Assembly (NCBI GenBank): GCA_900544545.1
Contig: UQVY01000011.1
Location: forward strand, 4,449 to 68,448
Direction: 5' to 3'
DNA length: 64,000 nucleotides
From: an uncultured Eubacteriales bacterium
Lineage (GTDB): Bacteria > Bacillota > Clostridia > Christensenellales > CAG-314
Part shown: positions 16,672 to 25,163 of the stretch, one piece after another
Layout of the letters: each line of letters opens with the position of its first letter
How positions within the stretch are numbered: the stretch's first letter is position 1
Program-made: the position numbers and the translations under genes
Notes under the pieces: generated by a model
Told to the model about the DNA's origin: nothing
The model's database searches: none
The model's input: the letters and a program-made list of their open reading frames with translations, nothing else

Positions 16672-18210
16672 TTGTCCGTCGCTCGAAAAACCTTGATTTT
16701 CCAGTGTTTTCAAAAGTATCGTTATCTAACGTCAGCTTTCAATCGTCCGGATTTTCAGAGAATGATGTCCGACGTAGACGAAGGAAAAGTGAAAACGATT
16801 ATCGTAAAGGATATGTCAAGGCTCGGAAGAGATTATCTGAAAGTCGGCTATCTTACGGAATTTACGTTTGCCGAAAAAGATATTCATTTTATAGCGATAA
16901 ACGATAACGTGGATAGCGAAAACGGCTCGGATAACGAATTGATACCGTTCAAAAACGTTTTCAACGAATGGCTTGCGAGAGATACGAGCAAAAAAATACG
17001 CGCGGTGATAAGGAATAAAGGCGAATCGGGAAAACCGCTGACAAACACGCCGCCGCTCGGATATATGAAAGATCCGAACGACAAAAACAAGTGGCTGATA
17101 GACGAAAGATGCGCGCCGACAATCCGGGAGATATTCAGACTATGCGTAAACGGCTATAACGCGCTTGCGATAGCGAAAATACTGACCGAAAAGGGCTACG
17201 ACACCCCGAAAGCGTTTTATCTGAAACAGGGCAGGAATATGTATCGGAACGACACGACCGAACCGTATTTATGGCACAGAAGCACGGTTTATAAAATCTT
17301 GCGTAATCCGAATTACATCGGAAATCTCGTAAATTTCAAAACGACGAGAAAATCGTATAAAAACAAACGGTTTGTCTATCGCGATCCGTCGGAATGGAAG
17401 ATAATCGAAAATCATCACGAAGCGATTGTCGATAAGGAAACGTTTGATCTGGCGCAGAAGTTGACGCAGGTGAAAAGGGTTGTAAAAAATCACTTTGACG
17501 ATATCAATATTTTCGCCGGGCTGTTATATTGTGCCGATTGCGGATTTCCTATCACTTTAAGACGTGTTGCAAAAAACAGAAACTATGATTTTTACGCTTG
17601 TTCAAAATACAACAGACGGACGAAGATTCAGTGTACGGCGCATTCGATTCTGAAGAGGGTGCTGAACGAATTGGTTCTGGAAGATATCAAACGGGTGATG
17701 AACGAAGTGAAAACGCACGAGTCGGAGTTTATCGAAAAGTATCGTAAATGTTCGGTAAAAGAAATGCAGAGCGTGCGACTCTCGGCGCAAACGAAAATTA
17801 CCAAAGCGGAAAATCGTATAAAAATGCTTGACGATATCATCGCAAACCTGTATGAAGACAACGTAACCGGTAAAATTTCAGACGAACGCTTTGATTTGTT
17901 GGCGAAAAAATACGAGGCGGAACAAACGGCGTTAAAGAGCGAAATCGTTGAGTTGAAAAAGGCGTTAGACGTTGTAAACGACGAAGAGAGCAATATTCGT
18001 GAGTTTCTGAAGGTTGTCAATAGTTATACGGAAATCAAGGAACTTACTCCCGAAATACTGAATAATTTCATCGACAGGATTTATATAGGTGAGAAGTATT
18101 CCGACGGAAGCGCACACAAACAGGAAATCAGAATTATTTATAAATTTATCGGTGCGGAAAGCACGCACGGGTATAAAGTAAAAGGAAGTCGTGTAGCCGA
18201 AATCTTTTAA
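16672..18210 (+). pseudogene. Large serine recombinase, 5'-truncated
   Basis: Residues from about position 20 onward (FNRPDFQRMM, KDMSRLGRDYLKVG) match the catalytic domain of large serine recombinases. The recombinase domain, zinc-ribbon (LLYCADCGFPITLRR), coiled-coil and a C-terminal DUF4368-like end follow. The first 60-70 residues, which should contain the nucleophilic serine, are missing. They are replaced by unrelated sequence joined to the ICE side near 16,725, and the only start is a TTG. The protein would be unable to cut DNA. Codon use is less GC-rich than the ICE, so this may be a pre-existing element interrupted by the ICE or its deletion scar. Confidence 0.85.
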
Positions 18211-19740
18211 CGGCTGCATATTCTCCCTGTCGTTTACTCATCCGAACACGAAGCGCAGTTGGCTGCGTTGGAAAATCAAATGCAATGGTATGACGATCAA
18301 GCAAACAGTCATAATAATTGGATAGTGTTAAAAAAGGATATCGACGAAGGTATTACGGGAACGCAAGCAAAAAAACGACCTGCGTTTCTGCAAATGGTGC
18401 AAGACGCGAAACAGAAGAAATTTGACCTGATTGTAACGCGCGAAGTATGTCGTTTTGCAAGAAATACGGTTGACACGCTTGTTGTTACAAGAGAATTAAA
18501 AAACTATGGCGTCGAAGTTTACTTTGTCGTTGATAACATTTGGACGATGGACGGAGACGGCGAACTGCGGCTTACGATTATGGCAACGCTTGCACAGGAA
18601 GAGAGCCGAAGAACTTCGGAACGCGTGCGCGCGGGACAAAAAATTAGTCGAGATAAAGGCGTTTTATACGGGAACGGAAATATTTTAGGGTATGACCGCG
18701 ATAAAAACACAGGAACTTATGTAATTAACCCCGAACAGGCGGAAACCGTAAGAATGATTTACGATTTATACTCGGCGGGGAAAGGTATTTCGCAAATTCG
18801 TGACGAAATGATTAGGCGAGGTCGCAAAGATAGTTCAGGCTTGGTGCGTTGGGAAAATACAAAAATTTCTCGTATTTTGCATAATGCAACATATAAAGGC
18901 TATCAAGGTTATCTAAAATCTCACAGGAATAATTTTCTTGACCAAAAAATTATAAAGAATTACGATGAGGATACTTATCTTTATATTAAAGGAAACTATG
19001 AACCAATCATCAGCGATGAACAGTGGGATAGATGTAAAGAAATACGGGAACAAAAGAAGCGGCATTGTCATTATCTGACACAAAACGGAGAAGTGCGTAA
19101 AGAAAGTGGTATATATTCAAGTAAAGATATATGGAGTAAAAAGTTAAGGTGCCGTTGTGGTTATCGAATGCGTAGGAATAAATGGCATAAAAACAAAAGT
19201 GGCGAAATGATTTATGGTTATAAGTGCTATAATCAATTAAATAACGGTTCAAAGACCGTGCGAGAACAGGCAGGGGTTGATTCAAGCGGCGCGTGTGATT
19301 TGCGAGAAGTTTGCGATTGGAAGTTTGAAATGATGGCTCGTCATATTTTTTCAGGACTATGGGGAAGTAGAAAAGATATTTTGGGAGAAGTTTCTTCATT
19401 GTATCGTGTTAATGCACGTGAAGGAAAAATGGAAAACGATAAAAGAAAAGGCGAGTTAGATCAGCAAATCGCGACAATAGATGCAAAAATGAGGCGATTA
19501 ACGCAAATGCGCATAGATGACGAACTGCCGAAGTCGGAGTATTTGGAATTCAAATCCGATTTAGAAAAGAAAAAAGAAGAGTTGGTTGGACAACGCTCTA
19601 CGCTTGATTCAAAAGCCGAAACCGATCCGGATTGTTTAACGGAGAGAATATAAGACTTTTTGTTGGAAAAGATGGATTTTACCGCGCATTGTATAGATAG
19701 GGATGTAATTTCTAAATTTGTGGTTGTAAATAAAAAATAA
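18211..19740 (+). pseudogene. Second serine recombinase, 5'-truncated with an internal stop
   Basis: The readable frame 18259-19653 (464 aa) has the conserved segments AALENQMQWYDDQ, DLIVTREVCRFARN and MATLAQEESRRTSERV, and a zinc-ribbon (KLRCRCGYRMRR). The N-terminal strand with the catalytic serine is missing: the frame runs directly back into the stop codon of the previous recombinase. Near the C-terminus a TAA (19651-19653) interrupts the frame. The same frame continues with DFLLEKMDFTAHCID to 19740, which is the normal family ending. Two separate lesions make this a decayed gene. Confidence 0.85.
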
Positions 19741-19864
19741 GGGAAACAGTTTCTTAACTCCTTGCCGATAAAATAGATTTCATCGATTCCGTATTAATTT
19801 TATTGCCATTATTAAACAAAAACAGAATAATATAAAATTTATTGACTACAACAATTTAATTTGC

Positions 19865-19893
19865 TTGACTGTATTGTTTTTCTGTGTTATTAT
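19865..19893 (+). promoter_or_regulatory. Sigma-A type promoter
   Basis: TTGACT (19865-19870), 17-bp spacer, TATTAT (19888-19893). It is correctly placed to drive the protease-like remnant and lipoprotein genes that follow. Confidence 0.75.
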
Positions 19894-19894
19894 G

Positions 19895-19944
19895 TATGTG
19901 ACAATAATAAGAAATATTATATATGTGACAATAATAAGAGATAT
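19895..19944 (+). repeat. 23-bp direct repeat just downstream of a promoter
   Basis: Two copies of TATGTGACAATAATAAGARA TAT (19895-19917 and 19922-19944) differ at one base, with a 27-bp period. They begin directly after the -10 box and overlap the expected transcription start, a position where a repressor could act. It could also be a simple duplication. Confidence 0.65.
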
Positions 19945-19981
19945 TTGTTCCATTTGGCGGATGAGAATATAAAAAAAGGAG

Positions 19982-20527
19982 ATGAAATCATATGAAGCAC
20001 AAAATTTTACTTCTGTTGTCGTTGATATAACTATTGGTGAAGATGGTTCTACTTCTTCCGATGTAGCTTATGGCCATAATGTAATAGTGTATGGTTACAA
20101 AAATGGGGTATATAAAATTTACGATGTTAACGGAATGAGCAATAAAGCAGTTAGCAGTTTTTTATTGGGAGATTATCTTACATTTCGTTATATTGGAGAA
20201 CATAATCATTTATCGGAACTTCGTTTTAAGAATAAAGGATGTGTGGGAAGTTGGTGTCCCTGCGGACAGTATACCGTATGCGAACATAACGTCGTTAACG
20301 ACGATTGCAGTTGTGCATCCTGCGGAATTTACTTACACGATTTTCATATTAATTTGTTACACTTTACGTCTACCTATCATTACAAAGTCTGCTCAAAATG
20401 TAACTATTCCGTAGCAGAAGAACATATAATGAGGCCTAAGCCTTCAGGATTATACTGTGAAATCTGCGGATATGATACTACATCCTCCGGCGAGATTACT
20501 TTAGGCACCGGAGAACATACCCATTAA
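19982..20527 (+). pseudogene. C39-like peptidase remnant, C-terminal part
   Basis: The frame from 19982 (181 aa) has AYGHNVIVYGYKNGVYKIYDV, which looks like the His-containing strand of a papain/C39-like peptidase. A Cys/His-rich tail follows (CVGSWCPCGQYTVCEHN, CSKCNYSVAEEH, CEICGYD) that may bind metal. No catalytic Cys is seen upstream. The best ribosome binding site (AAAGGAG) serves a different ATG at 19992, whose frame reads MKHKILLLLSLI and stops. That is a signal-peptide beginning in the wrong frame. I infer that an exported protease has lost its middle by deletion. The peptidase assignment is tentative. Confidence 0.5.
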
Positions 20528-20542
20528 AAGGAGGGGATAACT

Positions 20543-21373
20543 ATGAAAAAAGGCATAGCGAAACATTTATTACTTGTCATAACGATTGTTTTTTGTCTGT
20601 CTGTTTTAGTGGCTTGTAATGAGTATGGTGAATTTATAGGTTTGCGTCATTGTTGTGATGATACCTGGCATTACGGAGGCGTACTTGTTGCCCGGGGTGT
20701 GTGTATTAACGGTAGCGATGTACAAGGGTTTATTGAACAATACGTTACTCGTCGTCATGCGTATACTGTAGATCTTCCTGAGAGTTATTCCGATTTAGTG
20801 AATGTCTCTCACACTTTTCGTGCAGGTAATTATAAACAGATTTTTACTCCGGACGATTTTCTTCTCAGCGAAACAATAATTAGTTTTGAATTTAATGTTG
20901 ACGGTACAAAGATAGGTGTTTTTTTTAGTATCAGTAGCGGTACTAATGGGAAAATAAAAGAGATTGTGCCAGGATATGGAAAGAGAAAAGAAGAAGGCGA
21001 CGAACTGAAGGTTATGCAGGATACTCCTTTTGCCAATCCAGACAATTTAGCTCCGCTCGATTATGATTTTGAAGCAAACCATGCGAAAAAGACGTATATG
21101 GCATTGATGAGTTTGCAAAAAGAGCTTATGCTGTATCTTGAAGGCTATAAGCCGAGCGGTATTTTCCTTGAGTTGTACAATAACAGGAGGGATGAAAATT
21201 ACATCACGGAAGTATATTCTGAGGATGGAAAATACGTTGAAAAAGATGCGAGGTTTTTCTTCCACGACCCCCGCGACATCTCCGCCGAAGAGAAGCAGGC
21301 TTGGCAGATGCAGGTGATAAAGGACATTCTTGCAAATATGAAATGCTACTATTGGGCGGCGCCCGAAGCGTAG
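20543..21373 (+). CDS. Putative lipoprotein of unknown function
   Basis: A 276-residue protein with a clear lipoprotein signal: a basic start, a hydrophobic stretch LLLVITIVFCLSVLVAC and a lipobox cysteine at residue 25. The mature part is mixed alpha/beta with no motif that I recognise. It follows the protease-like remnant by 15 nt with AAAGGAGG upstream of the ATG, so they share a transcript. A terminator follows at 21,424. Confidence 0.75.
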   Translation: MKKGIAKHLLLVITIVFCLSVLVACNEYGEFIGLRHCCDDTWHYGGVLVARGVCINGSDVQGFIEQYVTRRHAYTVDLPESYSDLVNVSHTFRAGNYKQIFTPDDFLLSETIISFEFNVDGTKIGVFFSISSGTNGKIKEIVPGYGKRKEEGDELKVMQDTPFANPDNLAPLDYDFEANHAKKTYMALMSLQKELMLYLEGYKPSGIFLELYNNRRDENYITEVYSEDGKYVEKDARFFFHDPRDISAEEKQAWQMQVIKDILANMKCYYWAAPEA

Positions 21374-21423
21374 ACGACATTCATCACGGGTTGTTTTCCC
21401 CACGTATATATATTCTTAAAAAA

Positions 21424-21446
21424 CCCCGATGATTCTCGGGGCTTTT
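21424..21446. terminator. Bidirectional terminator between convergent genes
   Basis: CCCCGA/TCGGGG stem with a 6-nt loop, an A-run before it and a T-run after it. It lies between the lipoprotein gene (+) and the flavoprotein gene (-) and can serve both strands. Confidence 0.85.
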
Positions 21447-21483
21447 TCGTTGTGTTTTAATAGTTTTTTATAGATTCAAGGTC

Positions 21484-22509
21484 TTATTCAATCGGCTCGA
21501 AGTCTACCGCGCCGTGCTTACAAAGCGGACAGATATAATCCTCCGGAAGCTCGTCGCCTTCGTAAATATAACCGCAGACCTTGCAGACAAAACCTTTCTT
21601 TCCCTCGGTCTGAGGCTTGGGCTTGACGTTTTTCTGATAATACGTATACGTCATGGTTTCTCTGTCGGAAATAACCCGGGCTTCGGTGATTTCGCAAATG
21701 AACATTCCGTGTGTTCCGAGGTCTATGTAATTTTCTACTTTGAGCGACATGAAAGAATTGATGTATTTAGGAAGAAAAACCAATCCGTTATCGCTTCTCA
21801 GGGGCTTGCAGTCGGCAAATTTATCTACACTTCTGCCGCTCTGGAATCCGAATACTTCAAAGACCTTGAAGGGAGCGTCTATGCTCAGACAGTTAACGTT
21901 CATAATTCCCGTTTGCCTGATGACATGGTGGGAATAGTTCTGCTTATTGATGACAACGGCAACTCTATTAGGCTCGTTCGTGACCTGTGTGACGGTGTTG
22001 ACGATAAGACCGTTATCTTTTTTACCGTCGTTGCTCGTAACGACGTAAAGACCGTATCCGAGATTAAAGAGGGCGGAGAGGTCGTTTTTATTGGCGACTT
22101 CACCGCGGTGGGCAATATATTCCATCGAAAGCTCGTCGGAAAGCGCCTTAAGCTCTGCCGAGCTTTCCTCGTTCAACGCCGATAAAATTCTGACGGTTGC
22201 GTTCGTGTAGGTGATACCCTTGGTAGTGCCGGGATAAACCTTAAGGAAGCTGTCTATATTAGCCGAATGGTCAGGCTCCATATGCTGGACTATAAGATAA
22301 TCCGGTTTTCTTCCGTCGAGAGCGCGGTCGAGATTATCCAGCCATTCGTGCGCGAAGTGTGCGTCGACGGTATCCATTACGGCGATTTTTTCGTCGAGGA
22401 TAACGTAAGAATTATACGATACTCCGTTGGGTACCGTATACTGACTTTCAAATATGTCTATTTTGCGATCGTTAACGCCTATATATCTGATACTGCTTGA
22501 TATTTCCAT
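21484..22509 (-). CDS. Flavodiiron-type/flavin reductase/rubredoxin protein with a missing middle
   Basis: Normally these fused proteins detoxify oxygen or NO: a metallo-beta-lactamase diiron domain, flavodoxin, flavin reductase and rubredoxin in one chain. Here residues 1-95 are the start of the diiron domain, including the ligands HMEPDH at 76-81. The sequence then jumps to what looks like the very end of a flavodoxin domain (VRILSALNEESSAEL). An intact flavin reductase domain follows (GYGLYVVTSNDGKKDN, MNVNCLS, GFQSGRSVDKF), then a C-terminal rubredoxin (FVCKVCGYIYEG, ICPLCKHG). The remaining diiron ligands and the FMN-binding flavodoxin are absent, yet the frame is open throughout. It may still act as a flavin reductase/high-molecular-weight rubredoxin; oxygen reduction is unlikely. 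Confidence 0.85.
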   Translation of the reverse strand: MEISSSIRYIGVNDRKIDIFESQYTVPNGVSYNSYVILDEKIAVMDTVDAHFAHEWLDNLDRALDGRKPDYLIVQHMEPDHSANIDSFLKVYPGTTKGITYTNATVRILSALNEESSAELKALSDELSMEYIAHRGEVANKNDLSALFNLGYGLYVVTSNDGKKDNGLIVNTVTQVTNEPNRVAVVINKQNYSHHVIRQTGIMNVNCLSIDAPFKVFEVFGFQSGRSVDKFADCKPLRSDNGLVFLPKYINSFMSLKVENYIDLGTHGMFICEITEARVISDRETMTYTYYQKNVKPKPQTEGKKGFVCKVCGYIYEGDELPEDYICPLCKHGAVDFEPIE

Positions 22510-22571
22510 TTTTTTAATCAGCCGCCGGCGATACGGTCGGCTGCTCCTTATTAGTTTTTATGAAGGTTGTT

Positions 22572-23033
22572 TTATTTGCCGAGGAGATAATCGAGAACCT
22601 CCTGCGGGTTGGAGTCGGGCTTTACTTTTGGCATAGCCTTTTCTATGAATCCTTTTTCGTCGATAATATACGTGCTTCTAACTACGCCGAAAGACGTTTT
22701 ACCGTAAAGCTTTTTCTCTTGCCAGACGTCGTAGGCCTTGATCGCATCGAGAGCGACGTCTGAAAGCAGAACGAAAGGCAGAGAGTATTTTTCGGCAAAT
22801 TTTTCGTGAGAAGCGGGCGTATCTTTACTTACTCCCACGACGACGGCATTGATTTCGGAAAAAGAAGCGTGCTTTTCAGCAAATGCGCATGCCTGCCGCG
22901 TACAGCCGGGAGTGTTATCCTTGGGATAAAAATAAAGAACGACTTTTTTCCCGAGAAAACCGCTTAGCTTTATAAGCTTTCCGTCTTTATCTGGAAGCGC
23001 AAAATCCGGCGCTTTAATTCCTGTTTCGAGCAT
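22572..23033 (-). CDS. bcp: Thioredoxin-dependent peroxiredoxin (Bcp/PrxQ)
   Basis: A 153-residue thiol peroxidase reducing hydrogen peroxide and organic peroxides. The peroxidatic Cys44 is in NTPGCT and the resolving Cys49 is five residues later, as in two-Cys Bcp/PrxQ proteins. The conserved FYPKDNTPGC, GVSKDTPASHEKF and STYIIDEKG segments are all present. I chose the ATG at 23033 because GGAGG lies 6-7 nt upstream; the open frame extends seven codons further without a site. It belongs to the oxidative stress cluster with superoxide reductase and rubrerythrin. Confidence 0.95.
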   Translation of the reverse strand: MLETGIKAPDFALPDKDGKLIKLSGFLGKKVVLYFYPKDNTPGCTRQACAFAEKHASFSEINAVVVGVSKDTPASHEKFAEKYSLPFVLLSDVALDAIKAYDVWQEKKLYGKTSFGVVRSTYIIDEKGFIEKAMPKVKPDSNPQEVLDYLLGK

Positions 23034-23076
23034 TTTTTCCTCCGGCGATGACAAACGATTTCAAAATTGTCTTGTT

Positions 23077-23451
23077 TCAGGCTTTCCAAAGCCCGTGAAG
23101 ATTGCAGTAAGCGTAAACGGCTTGGACTTCATCGTCCGGACAAACGGAAAAGCATACCTCGGGCTTATCTCCGGGGCGGAGCTCTTTACGCTGATTGCCG
23201 AGCCTGGTCTGAAGAGATACCCATTCGATATAGTGTTCTTCGGTCATAGGGTGAGGCACGGAGCCGATTTTAACGTTGACCGTGTTGTTTTCGACGGTGT
23301 AAACGGGGACATGTTTTTCCTGCGACGCGTCGACCGAGCCGGGAACGATTTCCTCCATTTTCTGTCCGCAGCACATAACAGGAACGCCCGTATTTTTAAT
23401 GAAAGCGATGATATTGCCGCAATGTCTGCAAATATAAAATCTCTGTTTCAT
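23077..23451 (-). CDS. dfx: Desulfoferrodoxin (superoxide reductase)
   Basis: A 124-residue two-iron superoxide reductase, which reduces superoxide to peroxide without making oxygen, as anaerobes prefer. The N-terminal desulforedoxin site has Cys8, Cys11, Cys27 and Cys28. The catalytic Fe site ligands are visible: His47 in EKHVP, His67 in HPM, His73 in EEHYIEW, and Cys116 and His119 in CNLHGLW. All five are intact, along with the Lys46 near the substrate. It is the most clearly functional gene of this cluster. Confidence 0.96.
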   Translation of the reverse strand: MKQRFYICRHCGNIIAFIKNTGVPVMCCGQKMEEIVPGSVDASQEKHVPVYTVENNTVNVKIGSVPHPMTEEHYIEWVSLQTRLGNQRKELRPGDKPEVCFSVCPDDEVQAVYAYCNLHGLWKA

Positions 23452-23493
23452 AATTCTGTCTCCTTAAAAATTCTCCGTCGGTTTATCCTGAAA

Positions 23494-23631
23494 TCAATAG
23501 TTTTCCGCGTGAAGCTCGAAATAGGCTTGAGGGTGTGCGCATACGGGGCAGATTTCAGGCGCCTTTATGCCTACGACAATATGACCGCAATTGCGGCATT
23601 CCCAGATCTTAACGTCGCTTTTTTTGAAAAC
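23494..23631 (-). pseudogene. rbr: Rubrerythrin, C-terminal rubredoxin domain only
   Basis: The last 45 residues of a rubrerythrin: FKKSDVKIWECRNCGHIV, then CPVCAHPQAYFEL, the rubredoxin-like Fe(Cys)4 site. The four-helix diiron domain that should precede it is absent. Upstream of FKK the frame stays open for some 45 codons, but this is the antisense of the TetR remnant and does not look like rubrerythrin. It has no promoter or ribosome binding site of its own. The breakpoint lies at about 23,620-23,632. Confidence 0.88.
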
Positions 23632-24093
23632 CTCATTTCGGTAAAAGAAGTTGCCGAAGCCGCCGAGGTGAACCGCGCGACTTTTTATTCTCATTTTTCC
23701 GATTGCTACGACCTTTTGGAGAGCATAGAAAACGACCTTCTCAACGATTTCAGGAATTCTCTTAAGCACGTGAGTTTTTTTGATGTAGCCTTTCTTGTTT
23801 CAGCAATATACGATATGATTGAAAGGAACAGCGAAATATGCCGTATTCTTGTTTTCAAGAATACGAATCCGTCGATTATCAAAAAAATGATAGATCTTGC
23901 GCGCGAGCAAAGTATGGAGCTATGGCGAAAGGAATTGAAAAAAGCATCCCAAAATGAGCTGGGAATGCTGTATATCCACCTCTCCCACGGTCTTATGCAG
24001 GTAGTTGCGGAGGGCTATTATAAATACGATAAAAAAGAGGTTATCAGCTTTGTCAATCGTATAGTTTTAAGCAGCATAGCCTCTTTCCGCTGA
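23626..24093 (+). pseudogene. TetR-type regulator, 5'-truncated
   Basis: The sequence ENLISVKEVAEAAEVNRATFYSHFSDCYDLLE is the second half of a TetR DNA-binding domain (helix-turn-helix VNRATFYSHF). A helical ligand domain follows, ending near SSIASFR. The first 20 or so residues and the start codon are missing. The frame is open to 23,095, but this is the antisense strand of the dfx gene and has no TetR features. It was probably divergently transcribed from the rubrerythrin gene before the shared 5' region was lost. Confidence 0.82.
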
Positions 24094-24140
24094 CGCAAAG
24101 CGAGAGCTACGGCAGCGGTAATTTTATTTATTGCCGTAAA

Positions 24141-24166
24141 AAAGGCGCCTTTTAGATGGCGCCTTT
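24141..24166 (+). terminator. Terminator-like hairpin after the TetR remnant
   Basis: AAAGGCGCC (24141-24149) and GGCGCCTTT (24158-24166) form a perfect 9-bp stem with an 8-nt loop. The T-run is short. Confidence 0.65.
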
Positions 24167-24602
24167 CGGAAAAAGACAAAAAACTAATACGGATACGACA
24201 AAAAAATCAAAAACACGATATAGCCATAAAGATTAAAGAAGAAGCTCATTATAATAAACTACCCTTAAACTATAATACTTTATTATTGAAGCGTCAAGTG
24301 TTTTTAAGAAGCGCAAACAATCCCGAAAATCCACATGGATACGGAATAGTCAATGGCGACGAAAATTTAGAGAGCTTCTTTAACGTAACGTCGATGGTAA
24401 CCTCAGCGCTTGCTTCGTCGATTTTCCTTTCTTCGATGTAACGCATCTCGAAGTCCATAGGTTTCAGACGGCAATTTTTCTTCCGATTTATATTCGTTTT
24501 TTTATAAAAAACGAGAGCCGCAAAATTGCGGCTCTTTTTCATTGATTAAAACCGATTACATATTCCTTGGCCTTTCTCCGTTAAAAAAAACAGTTTGGGT
24601 TT
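24167..24602. other. Intergenic interval, no supported gene
   Basis: A minus-strand open frame at 24294-24542 (82 aa) begins inside a terminator hairpin, has no ribosome binding site and matches nothing that I recognise; it may be a remnant. The only clear feature is the terminator at 24515-24539. Confidence 0.5.
24515..24539. terminator. Rho-independent terminator
   Basis: GAGCCGCA/TGCGGCTC 8-bp stem with an AAAT loop and a TTTTT tail. The A-rich sequence before it lets it work on the minus strand also, where it would end tag-direction transcripts about 60 nt after the tag stop. Confidence 0.8.
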
Positions 24603-25157
24603 TCACTCTTTCCTTTCCAAAAAGCAGTCGTGTTCGTGAGAGTAGATAACGCCGACGGCTTGGAGATAGGAGTAAACTATCGTCGTTCCGACAAATTTCA
24701 TGCCGCGTTTTTTGAGGTCTTTTGAAAGTGCGTCGCTGAGCGCGGAACTTGTTTTCCCTTGCTCAAAGATAACTTTGCCGTTCGTCCGACCCCACAAATA
24801 TGCCGAAAAACTGCCGAATTCGTGCCTGATTTCGCAAAAAACCCGTGCGTTGGTGACGGCTGCCCGTATTTTCAGACGGTTTCGGATAATCTCCGGATTG
24901 TTTCGTAGCTCACTCAGCTTATCCTCGTCGTAGTTACTTATCTTTTCGTAATCGAAACCGTCGAACGCCGTGCGGAAGGCGTTCCTTTTATTGAGAACGC
25001 ACTCCCACGACAGACCTGCCTGAAAATACTCCAAAAGCAGCAACTCAAATAGCTTTTCGTCGTCATGGACGGGAACGCCCCATTCTTCGTCGTGATAGCG
25101 GATATACCGTTCGCTTCCGGTATTTGCCCAACCGCAACGCGTCTTTCCGTCCGGCAT
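24603..25157 (-). CDS. tag: DNA-3-methyladenine glycosylase I
   Basis: A 184-residue base-excision repair enzyme that removes 3-methyladenine. The family pattern is clear: RCGWAN at the start, RYHDEEWGVPVHDDEKLFELLLLE, GLSWECVLNKRNAFR (catalytic Glu region) and MKFVGTTIVYSYLQAVG. The C-terminal HEHDCF, together with the N-terminal Cys and His, forms the structural zinc site. The ATG lies 6 nt after the stop of the large secreted protein gene, on the same strand, so read-through coupling is possible. Confidence 0.95.
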   Translation of the reverse strand: MPDGKTRCGWANTGSERYIRYHDEEWGVPVHDDEKLFELLLLEYFQAGLSWECVLNKRNAFRTAFDGFDYEKISNYDEDKLSELRNNPEIIRNRLKIRAAVTNARVFCEIRHEFGSFSAYLWGRTNGKVIFEQGKTSSALSDALSKDLKKRGMKFVGTTIVYSYLQAVGVIYSHEHDCFLERKE

Positions 25158-25163
25158 AGTAAG

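Noticed and set aside
23095..23625. Upstream part of the 332-aa plus-strand frame leading into TetR
   Set aside because: Antisense of the superoxide reductase and rubrerythrin end; no TetR similarity before about 23,626.
24294..24542. 82-aa minus-strand frame
   Set aside because: Starts inside a terminator hairpin, no ribosome binding site, no recognisable domain.
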